Assembly: GCA_020744425.1 (NCBI GenBank)
Contig: JAGMUV010000037.1
Coordinates: 124,001 to 188,000, forward strand
Reading direction: 5' to 3'
Length of the DNA stretch: 64,000 nt
From: Dactylonectria macrodidyma
Lineage: Eukaryota; Ascomycota; Sordariomycetes; Hypocreales; Nectriaceae
The notes under the pieces are model-generated. The model saw only the letters and a list, made by a program, of their open reading frames with translations. It had not been told where the DNA came from and did not search any database. Each line of letters begins with the position of its first letter. The stretch's first letter is position 1. A program made the position numbers and the translations under genes. Shown piece by piece: positions 54,901 through 63,200 of the stretch.

Positions 54901-57846
54901 CATGACGCATCCGCAACAGGCGACCAGGGCGCCCAGCGACCTGCTGTGCTGAACCAGAGTCGCCAGTTTCTGATGAGGGTGGCGAATCGGATATTTTCCG
55001 AGAGACAGCTCTCCGCCGTGGAGGTATGTTACCACATGCTCGGCTATCAGACGGACTTTACCAACGTCCCGCACTGGTCCTTCCTAAACCTGACCGCACT
55101 GTATTGGGCGGTATTCCGGAGATGGAAACACCTCCGTCGCCAGGCCGGCGCAGAAGCGGAGGAGGAGGAGCCGCCAGAAACGGTACAACTCAGGGAGGGC
55201 GGCCGGACCCTGTTGTGCTTGGATGCTTACGCCTACAGAGGCCGTGTCCTCAAAGATATGTGCCTCTATGACTACATGTCCATGGTTACCCTGGTCCGTA
55301 GCCGCGGCCGGGACGAGGACGAAAACCACATATCTCTCGAGGGGCCCTCTCCAGAGCACCATGGCTGGTTTCAGAAGCTCCGGCGACCTCACGAGTACGC
55401 AGTGCCGATTTTTCAAGGATTCATCAGCGACGATCACCGGGACGAGCACCCGGTGTATTTCAGACGGTACGTTCTTAGTCAACAATGCCAAATCCGAGCC
55501 TACTCTGACATTCCGTGCAGTAACTCTGTTCTCCATCTGGCCCTGTTTGTGCCTTGGGAAGGCTTTCTTTCCATCATGCAGGGGGATATCGCCGACATAT
55601 GGTCCGGATATGAAGCTTCCCTCTGTTGCAGGCTGCGTTTTCACGTGTCGAACATCTCCCTTCTCAGCAAGTCAGCCGAGGACGCGCGGAAAGACGCAAA
55701 GCTCTGGGCCAGCCGATCAGAAGGCGACGACACAGTCGACGTAGACTTCCCTCTTGATGAGGGCGACGACGATGAAGAGCGCGCAACCATCGCTGAGCAC
55801 CACCAGAATTTTGCGGCTCTGCTACACACTCTGCACAACGCCGTCCGAGATTCTGATGCCACGAGAGGCTCCCCAGTCTTGGCGAATTTCATCCGCGACC
55901 TGCGTGAAGAGACTTCGGCATCGGAGGATAGGCCTTTTATTCAGCGTCCCGAGGGCTTTTATCAGCAAATCCGCCGTACCCAGGACGCTCCGCTATGCCA
56001 ATTTCAGACCCTTTCTGCAGAGAATGTTCAAGCCGCTGCGAAGGCTCTGGAGATGCTCCATCTCCGGATGCTGGATGAGATTGAGACAGGTCCCCAGGGT
56101 AGCGCGCATCACACGCCTAACGCCGACATAGATGATATACTTGCTCGCAACTACGATACGGAGATTCCCCTACCACGTCGAAGTCAGGGCCCAGTCGCAC
56201 AGTGTCCTCGGATGCTCGTTGACGTTAATATGGCAACAAGCTTTGCGGGATTAGGACGCCTTGCCGCGTCGAATTATACCCTCAACTCTCTGCAGACAAT
56301 GGCTCTTCAACTTGTGTGCAGGTTTTTAGACAGGTACTCAGCGGACCCCGACCCGGCGGGTCAACATCTCCAGTACACCGGAGGGCCGGGCGGTACAGGA
56401 AAATCCAGGGTCATCTCGGCCCTGAAATGGGTCTTCTCGGCGAGAGGCCAACCACATCTTCTCCAGATCACGGGAACATCAGGTAGTGCAGCTGCACAGA
56501 TCGGAGGTACGACATTACATTCTGCCTGTGGACTGGATACCCGGCGCTCCCTCGACAAACAACTCCCACTTTTCTCGGAGGCAAAGAAGTGGACGTGGAA
56601 GCAGAAGCTGGTCCTCGTGATCGACGAAGTTAGCATGCTTGGAGGTGCTACCCTGTACGAGGCCAGCTGCCGTCTTCAATCGCTCCGCGATTGCCCAGAT
56701 AAGCCCTTTGGCGGTGTTCCCGTCGTTCTTTTGATGGGGGACTTTTATCAATTCGCCCCAGTTCGGGAGACGAGCCTCCTGGTAGACCGAATGGCGGATC
56801 CCCTCTTCGCATCCGTGAGCCAAGCCACCATTTCTCACCATCGCGGCTTCAGTCTGTGGCTAATGTTCAAGACCGTGGTTCTTCTCGAAGAACAGGTCCG
56901 CGCACGAGACGACCCTGAGCTAGGCGCTCTTCTGGATCGAGTACGGCACGGCACCCAGACATGGCAAGATCTGGCCCTACTGAATACAAAGCTGGTTGAC
57001 CGCTCCGATATCACCTTCAGTAACGGCTTGCGCGCCATAACACCTCTGAACCGCAACCGATGGAGCCTCAATATGGAAGCCGTTGTGGACTGGGCGCGCT
57101 TTAATGAGAGGCACATCTCCGTCTTCGTGTCAGCCCACACCTGGCGAAGAGCCGGCCTGTCTCAATATGAGATCGCCCAAGCTATCGAGCAAGGGGACGA
57201 TTCCAAATGCAAGGTCCCAGGCCTCTTCTTCTATGCTCAGGGGATGCCTGTGGTTGTTAACAAAAATATATACACCGGCTTGAAGGTTGTCAATGGCGCG
57301 GAGTTTACTGCAGCAGACATCATCCCCGATCCGAAACGCCCAGGATACCATCTTGCGGACGATGTCACCATACACTTCGGCCCACCACTAGGCATCTTAT
57401 TACAGTCGAGAGACACCGCGAGCTTGGCAGTCCCCGTCCTACCAGCAGAGATGGTACTCGTTCGCCCTATCTCGCACACCCTCGATCCAACCGATTCCCA
57501 CTTCAAGTTCTTGTCAACGAAATGCACCCGACGGGGGCTGCCGGTTGTTCCGGCCTTTGTTCTCACCGATTATAAATCCCAATCCAAAACGTTTGCCGAG
57601 GTACTCTTGGAGTTGCGGGGAAATCGCATGACCAATGGCGAGCCCTCCAAGTGCGATTTTACCAGTCTCTATGTGCAGTTGTCCAGGTGTACGACTCTTC
57701 GAGGCATCAAGCTTCTCAGCCCTATACGGCCCCAGGATTTCATCGGTAACAGGCTAGACCAGACCATGGTAGATGCAATGCAGAGACTCAAGAACCTGGC
57801 CGCGAAGACGAAACGGGGCTATGAGGGCCGATGCCACGATACATAG
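51286..57846 (+). CDS. Helitron Rep-PIF1 helicase polyprotein, about 2170-2186 aa
   Basis: The open frame begins at 51226 with TTG, but the first ATG (MPREKPVRVPIDEIRR) is at 51286. The start is supported by the equivalent ATG in Helitron C2. Order of domains: five tandem PVRVPLDEIRRTLEDLDR-like repeats (to about 51950); a Pro/Arg linker; a cysteine-rich DUF6570-like region (52360-52760); the Helitron Rep with its HUH motif SLHLHGLLW (54262-54285) and a YxxxY pair in FYITNYATK (54799-54813); and a PIF1 helicase with Walker A GGPGGTGKS (56380-56406), LVIDEVSMLGG, LMGDFYQFAPV, TDYKSQSKT and YVQLSRCTTLRGIKLL. The 54 nt at 55467-55520 are probably an in-frame intron. The protein would nick and unwind DNA for rolling-circle transposition. 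All catalytic motifs are intact. Confidence 0.93.
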   Translation: MPREKPVRVPIDEIRRTLEDLDGRRTGNGAGGRSGPPHSILPSSLAYQSTHQPRQEPVRVPLDEVRRTLEDLDRRHAKGRTLRRQGESQQTEAKPREEPVRVPLDEIRQRLDDLDRQHAETQARGRQESSRSTLASQLASQKPAQPRKEPIRVRPDEVGRAWDDIKRQRAEERGRRAQAVARRNTVTVPEDELRRTMAAITQQHAEERFRERAARLRSQEETGEFDRRGAEEVRRTQPPATPGRISTSPQIPIPQAIPQTPQTPPPRKRLREPQPEGLLTPPPTRPDRPRKRPRPSQETALLQGESLETILRYYESRFRDKERESVARSWCKEVPLALQVETAQSFHQAFTDERTLPISHCNFCYRKQPPSELIKIRWRRHLTPSLLQATAALQECRDCFPAGDDAEAMVCHECYAALKKGKLPKTCAVNNMYIGCEHRYPEELDGLSPVEERLIALQASFGYITKFTVDNKTPSGLSYRKHVKGHIVVFPNKVEDLVATVLPHPLLVTIENIHISWSGSSKPGAADVGHLLQVRKSRVRAALSWLQENNPLYEHITIDYGEIDGWRYADGSDVPILIMDSMQREEPSVTEKTQTDHIVPDTDRGLEENRLTTIEEIVASAQAHSSDDSSLREGTLPNEQDLPLPGDPRASIPGPEDADGDGDVILETTSSGMFPLDGPAAFEEADKLSFLADAIQTTRTRGADEAEPCAMHVQGTGGQPFILVERGADFADSLHEDFFPRTFPKLFPWGRGGPKALHVSDREQQQAPEAAERHPNHSLSYWARYVLQRHGGRFATHPVFCFLVFNILLRSSNRRISMVRTTKGSFERVERVYATLTGDRLKRAEDEMRETRTTTDADVTFLLRELSIFGHAQPLSNETRLLMRRRIQAINIWAGTPAIWITINPNDINNPVKMRLSIHRLHDYHTAKELLADLRGRYDRIALSTMDPVSSAIFFHREISLFFEKYVRTDQQSVFGKVSHYYATVETNDRGSLHLHGLLWLHGNMELPSLVDDIADPQEEEYRARVVRYMDSVFHECLDEDAGKALRQERKPIHPVEEMMNDTEALTAAFDAESNFIAYCCQVHSHTYTCIKYSLKGLANHDADKYRRTACRFKAPWKIVDATGLSDDDLLTIRRNHPLVNRYNKAMAVGLRHNHDVSMILTRTKGLAMVFYITNYATKLDTPMWRRIAHAAEVFRQLREDAASRHDASATGDQGAQRPAVLNQSRQFLMRVANRIFSERQLSAVEVCYHMLGYQTDFTNVPHWSFLNLTALYWAVFRRWKHLRRQAGAEAEEEEPPETVQLREGGRTLLCLDAYAYRGRVLKDMCLYDYMSMVTLVRSRGRDEDENHISLEGPSPEHHGWFQKLRRPHEYAVPIFQGFISDDHRDEHPVYFRRYVLSQQCQIRAYSDIPCSNSVLHLALFVPWEGFLSIMQGDIADIWSGYEASLCCRLRFHVSNISLLSKSAEDARKDAKLWASRSEGDDTVDVDFPLDEGDDDEERATIAEHHQNFAALLHTLHNAVRDSDATRGSPVLANFIRDLREETSASEDRPFIQRPEGFYQQIRRTQDAPLCQFQTLSAENVQAAAKALEMLHLRMLDEIETGPQGSAHHTPNADIDDILARNYDTEIPLPRRSQGPVAQCPRMLVDVNMATSFAGLGRLAASNYTLNSLQTMALQLVCRFLDRYSADPDPAGQHLQYTGGPGGTGKSRVISALKWVFSARGQPHLLQITGTSGSAAAQIGGTTLHSACGLDTRRSLDKQLPLFSEAKKWTWKQKLVLVIDEVSMLGGATLYEASCRLQSLRDCPDKPFGGVPVVLLMGDFYQFAPVRETSLLVDRMADPLFASVSQATISHHRGFSLWLMFKTVVLLEEQVRARDDPELGALLDRVRHGTQTWQDLALLNTKLVDRSDITFSNGLRAITPLNRNRWSLNMEAVVDWARFNERHISVFVSAHTWRRAGLSQYEIAQAIEQGDDSKCKVPGLFFYAQGMPVVVNKNIYTGLKVVNGAEFTAADIIPDPKRPGYHLADDVTIHFGPPLGILLQSRDTASLAVPVLPAEMVLVRPISHTLDPTDSHFKFLSTKCTRRGLPVVPAFVLTDYKSQSKTFAEVLLELRGNRMTNGEPSKCDFTSLYVQLSRCTTLRGIKLLSPIRPQDFIGNRLDQTMVDAMQRLKNLAAKTKRGYEGRCHDT
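55467..55520 (+). other. Probable in-frame intron of the Helitron C1 gene
   Basis: The 54 nt run from GTACGTTCTTAG through a CTCTGAC branch-like site to CCGTGCAG. The equivalent C2 segment is 56 nt with GTACGC, CTCTGAC and TGTGCAG. Only splicing makes both copies encode the same NSVLHLALFVPWE sequence in frame. Confidence 0.85.
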
Positions 57847-58120
57847 GCCATATCATCTTGTGAAAGCCTGCCAGCTCGGAATTAGTGCCATGTTGTCCAT
57901 GTCGAACAATCGGCGGCTCCCTAGTTATTGAAAATCATCATGATGAGATGAAATTTAAGTTTATGGTCTGTGCGTCATCGATCTTCAAAACGCTCCGGTG
58001 GTCTGTGCCTGGCTCAGCCACAACCACGCTGCCCGCAACACCTCATAAGGGACTGTAGACCTTCATCAATTCTCACAAACTGAAAGACTCGTTCCGAAGG
58101 TCTGATGGCGGGCCCGTAGG

Positions 58121-58941
58121 GACCGGTCTCCTGTGCCTTTGAGGAACGAAAAGGATCTTTCTTCCGCGCCCTCCTTCGTAAACTCGGGCCCCGAATCGAT
58201 CCGTGCGAGCTGCACCACAGATCCTCGCGCCACCCAACTCAGCCTTCGTATTAGCCCCTTCTTTTCCGCCACGCATGCGCCATAACCCATGCGCCATCTT
58301 TGAGGCGGTTGGCGCCTTGAGCCACAATTTGTGCCACCACTATCGCCGGGGCTGCCGAGGTTATCACATCCAGTGCCTAGTAAGCCTCATCTGGCGATTC
58401 CTCATCGATTTCGAGCTTTGAAGTATTGGCTGGAAAACCGGAGCTCTTGAAGCAGGATATTTGCTTAGGGGTTTATCTGACTTACCTACAGATTGAATAG
58501 AATTGAATCGGATTGACACAATTCAATCCAACTCAATTTTACCGTATTATGCCCTTAATTCAATTCAATTTACCCTGAAATTGAGTTAAATTGAGTTGTT
58601 CGGAGTGCTGGCTGCCAGAGCTGAGACTGCTATGTGTTTGATCCTTCGGATAGCCTCTTTCCGGCTCGGATAGGCCCTATCCGTGTGACACTACGAATGA
58701 GCGACCTGATCTTTGACGGGCCACGCTTTGCGCAGTTGCCAGCTCCAGGAAACTGCTGCTGTGATAGAACGAGCTACAACGGTGCATTGACCCTTCCCTC
58801 GTGCCTCTCTTGGGCTCTCAAGACCAGTTTCTTCGATGATGGACACGCTTATTTCTCCCGTTCGGACCCCTTGGCCCCCTATCGGTCCGCCATGGCACCC
58901 TTTTCTCTACCTATTCTTTTTCACTCTTCACACAAGCATAT
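58121..58941. other. Junction between the two Helitrons
   Basis: About 800 bases. Near 58131-58330 is sequence resembling that upstream of Helitron C1 (TGAGGAACG...TTCTTCCGCGCCC). At 58490-58610 lies an AT-rich array of inverted TTGAATTGAATC/CAATTCAATCC words. No gene is supported; a forward frame at 58634-58978 begins with GTG and has no domain. Confidence 0.4.
58490..58610. repeat. AATTGAATT inverted-repeat array
   Basis: Repeated copies of (G)AATTGAATC and CAATTCAATT in both orientations within 120 bases can fold on themselves. It may be a tiny MITE or the end of a DNA transposon. Confidence 0.55.
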
Positions 58942-59288
58942 TGTCACATATCGGGATATCAGATTCCTGCGGCTATGACAGCAGTCAAGCTTTCTGTCTT
59001 TCATTATAAGGTTCCACAGCCACTTGCCTCGTCACCGGCCTCGTCATCAGCCTCATCACAAGCCTAGCTTTTCCTCTGATCAGGTGAATAGCTAGATAAA
59101 GTCAAATAGCCCGTAGCATCCGGACCGTCTCGGCTATCCGAGGTCATCCGAGGTCATCATCAGTCTCTTCGTCTATAAGACTGACCCAAAGACCCTCATT
59201 AGATAGGAAGAATAGCAAGAGCTTCTCACACATATGATCACTTCCATCTGCTAGATGCAACACATATCCTACTATTCCCGCTTACGCC

Positions 59289-60290
59289 ATGCCTCGACCA
59301 GAGCCAGTGACGGTTCCGCTTGAAGAGATTCGCCGAACGCTGGAAGATCTAGACCGCCAACGCGCTCGAGACCGAGCTCAGCGGGGCTTCGAAGCCACCC
59401 AGCCACGAAACCGGCCGGGTGGAGCCTTCGTTGACGAGACGGCCATACAGGTTCTCCGAAATTCCTCACAGGAGCCGGTTAGAGTCCCTCTTGATGAAAT
59501 TCGCCGTACGTTAAGCGACCTGGACCGCCAGCATGTGGAAGAAAGAGCCCGCAGGAGGGGAGGTGGGAAGGCCATGTTACCTCCAGATGAAATCGCCCGC
59601 ACGATGAATGACCTAGACCGTCAGCATGCCGAAGAAACAACTCGTAGAAGGCGAATAGCTCGGTCCCGGGAGGTTATGGAATCAGATCTCCCAAATGGGA
59701 AGCTCAGAGTACCCCTTGAGGAGGATAACCGTACAATCGATGGTTTGGACCACTGGCATAGCGAACCCACAGCCCATCAGAGAGAACGGGGTCGCCAGCA
59801 AGAAGCATCGAAGCCACAGACCCAAGGCGAGAGGGTCATGGTGCCCCTCGAGGAGATCACCCGTACGTTGGCTGACCTAGATCGACAGCATACCGAAGAA
59901 ACTACCCGTCGGAGACAAGGAGAGCGTCCACAAGAGGCCGTGGAGTCGCAGCTCCGAGACGGCAGGCTTGGACTACCAGCTGAGGAGATCACACGTACAT
60001 TGAAGAACCTAGACCGCCAGCATGCGGAAGAAACACTTCGTCGGACGCAAGGCACTGTCCGACAGGGGAAGATCTTATTACCTCCTGAAGAGATCGGTCG
60101 TACATTGGATGAGCTGAACCGGCGGCACTCCGGTGGAACGGCCCGTCCGAGACAAAGAGCTCTCCCGCAGGAGTCCATGGATCTACCGTTCCAAAATGGG
60201 GGTTTCAGAGTACCTCTTGAAGAGATCATCCGCACGTGTGGTGATCTGGACCGCCAAAGGGCGAGTGATACCGAGCCGGTACAAGCGCCA
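59289..60290 (+). repeat. Eight N-terminal 'EEIxRTLxDLDRQHAEE' repeats
   Basis: Eight units are recognisable, with spacers of variable length. The best conserved core is P-x-E-E-I-x-R-T-[LM]-x-[DN]-L-[DN]-R-Q-H-[AT]-E-E. Three units more than in C1 indicate expansion or loss of units within the family. Confidence 0.8.
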
Positions 60291-63200
60291 AGCACTCCCG
60301 AACCGACCTTCCGTCCTCCGCAGACACCGCCTTCCCGTAAGCGCCATAGAACACAACAAGAAGGCCTTCTGACTCCACCGCCCTCGGGGCCAAGCTGCTC
60401 CCGGAAAAGGCCTAGGCAGCTGCACGAGACCGTCCAACTCCAGAAGCAATCCCTCGATGCATTTCTACAATACCGAGAGTCGTGCTTTCACGCTAAGAGG
60501 GACGCATCCTTATCGAGATCCTGGTGCAAAGAAGTCCCCCTCGCCCTTCAAGTTGAGACTTCGAAGTCGTTCTATGAGGCCTTCACCGACGAGAGGACGT
60601 TGCCCATTTCCCACTGCACTTTTTGCTACAGAAAATGCCCGCCAGCCAAGATTACTACTGTCCATTGGAGGACGTACTTGACCACCGCGTTGCTGCAAGC
60701 TACGACGGCTCTTCAGAAATGCAAAAAGTGTCTCCCACAGGACGGTGACATGGAGGTCGATATTTGCCTTGAGTGCCGCGGCGTTATCGAAAACGGAAAG
60801 CTGCCGAAGGCATGTTCGGTCAACAACATGGACATCGGGTGTGAGCATCGTTATCCTCGTGAACTCGATGGCCTCTCCCCTGTCGAGGAGAGGCTGATCG
60901 CTCTTCAGGCTCCTTTCGGCTATATCACGAAGTTCACTGTTGATAACAAAACGCCGTCAGGTGTCAGTTACCGGAAACACGTGAAGGGTCACATTGTCGT
61001 ATTTCCGAACAATGTAGATGATCTAGTTGCCACGGTGCTCCCTCACCCGCTTCTTCAGACAATCGAGAACATACACGTGTCTTGGAGCGGCGCCAACAGA
61101 CCCAGCCCAGCGGAAGTGGGGACGCTTCTTCAGGTGCGCAAGTCTCGAGTAACCGCTGCCCTCTTGTGGCTACAGAGGAACAATCCCCTCTACAAGGACA
61201 TCGAAATCAACCTGGATGAAATACAGGGCTGGCAGTACGCGGAGGGGTCGACAGTTCCCGCCGTTCTCATGGAGCGGATGCAGAGGGAGGAGCCCTCGGC
61301 GGTGGAAAAGATACACACTGACCCAATCGTCCCGAATACCGATCGCGGATTAGAGGAGAACCGTTTCACAAGCATTGAAGAACTCCTCACCTCGCTACGA
61401 GCAGAGCCAAGCGACGACACCCCTATCTCAGTTGACAATGCGTCGATGGAACAGCCTCACCCACCACCTGAGGATCTCCATATATCTGCTCCTGATCCAG
61501 GGAGTGTTGACCGTGGTGGTGATGATATCCTATACGAGACGTCAACGTCCGGCATGTTTCCTCTGGACGGGCCTGCCGCTTTCGCTGAGGTTGACAAGCT
61601 GTCCTTCCTAGCCGAGGCTATGCGGACGAGTCAGACCAGACACGGCGATGATGCTGAACCTTCCGCTATGATGATCCACACGGCGGGAGACCAACCGTTC
61701 ATTCGGGTCGAGCGTGGCGCGGATTTTGCGGACAACCTGCACGATGACTTCTTTCCGCGGACCTTTCCGAAACTTTTCCCGTGGGGGAGGGGCGGCCCTA
61801 AGACGCTGAGCGAGCCAGATGGCAATATGTATGATGCTTCACAGCCTGTGCAGCGCAGTGCGAATCACTCGCTCAATTACTGGGCTAAATATGTGTTGCA
61901 ACGACACGGGGGTCGATTTGCTACGCATCCGGTCTTTTGTTTCTTGATCTTCAACATCCTCCTCCGATCCACGAACCGCCGTATCAGCATGGTCCGTATG
62001 GCAAGGGGCTCCTTCGACAGACTGGAACGGGTCTATGGAAGCCTGACGGCGGACCGCCTAAAAATAGCCGAGGAGGAGATGCGAGAGACAAGGACCACGA
62101 CGGATCCGGACATATCGTTCTTGCTTCGCGAATTGTCCATCTTTGGCCACGCACAGCCGCTCTCCAACGAAACTCGACTCTTGATGCGGAGGAAGATACA
62201 AGCAGTTAACATTTGGACCGGTATGCCTGCCATTTGGATCACCGTCAACCCGAACGATATCAATAATCCGGTCAAGATGAGGCTCTCCATACACCGGCTC
62301 CACGACTATGACACGGCAAAGGAACTGCTAGCCGATCTCCGGGGAAGGTATGACAGGATCGCCCTCGGCACCATGGACCCAGTTAGCGCCGCAATCTTCT
62401 TCCATCGAGAAATCTCACTGTTCTTTGAGAAATACGTCAGGACAGGCCAAGAATCAGTTTTCGGAAAGATCAGCCATTACTACGCAACAGTCGAGACGAA
62501 TGACCGAGGCAGTCTGCACTTGCATGGTCTACTCTGGCTGGAGGGTAATATGCAGTTGCCTTCCCTGATTGATGATATGGCGAAGCCCGAGGAGGAAGAA
62601 TACCGTGCCCAAGTAGTTCGGTATCTAGACTCGGTATTTTACGAATGTTTAGATGAGGAAGCTGGAAAAGCTGTCCGAAAGGAGCGAAAACCAATCGATC
62701 CGATCGAGGGAATTATGCACGACACCGAGGCTCTCGCAGCGGCTTTCGACAACGAGTCTAACTACATTGCGTACTGTTGCCAGGTTCACTCGCACACCTA
62801 CACCTGTATCAAGTATTCTCTCAAAGGACTCGTCGGAGAGGGTGCAGGTAAGCACAAACGGACAGCTTGTCGGTTCAAAGCGCCTTGGAAGATCATCGAG
62901 GACACCGGATTCACGGAGGACGGCCTGCTCAGGATCCAGCGGAACCACCCGCTCGTCAACCGGTATAACAAAGCAATGGCAGTCGGCCTCCGTCACAACC
63001 ACGACATCTCGATGATCTTGACGAGAACCAAGGGACTCGCCATGGTATTCTACATCACGAACTACGCCACCAAATTGGACACGCCCATGTGGAAACGCCT
63101 TGTCTTCGCTGCTGATGTTCTTCGACAGCTTCGTGAATCGGCAGCGCTGAGGTATTCGGGGCCGAATCTTGCCGAACAGGATGCCCAGCGCCAGGCCGTA

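Larger units (their letters stand above)
50618..58120 (+). mobile_element. Helitron C1, apparently complete autonomous element
   Basis: The 5' homology shared with Helitron C2 starts at TGTCACATATCGGGATATCA (50618) and extends about 320 bases. One large Rep-helicase gene follows. The 3' end is not fixed; it lies somewhere between the stop at 57846 and about 58120, and no clear terminal hairpin was identified. The neighbouring C2 element starts soon after in the same orientation. Confidence 0.75.
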
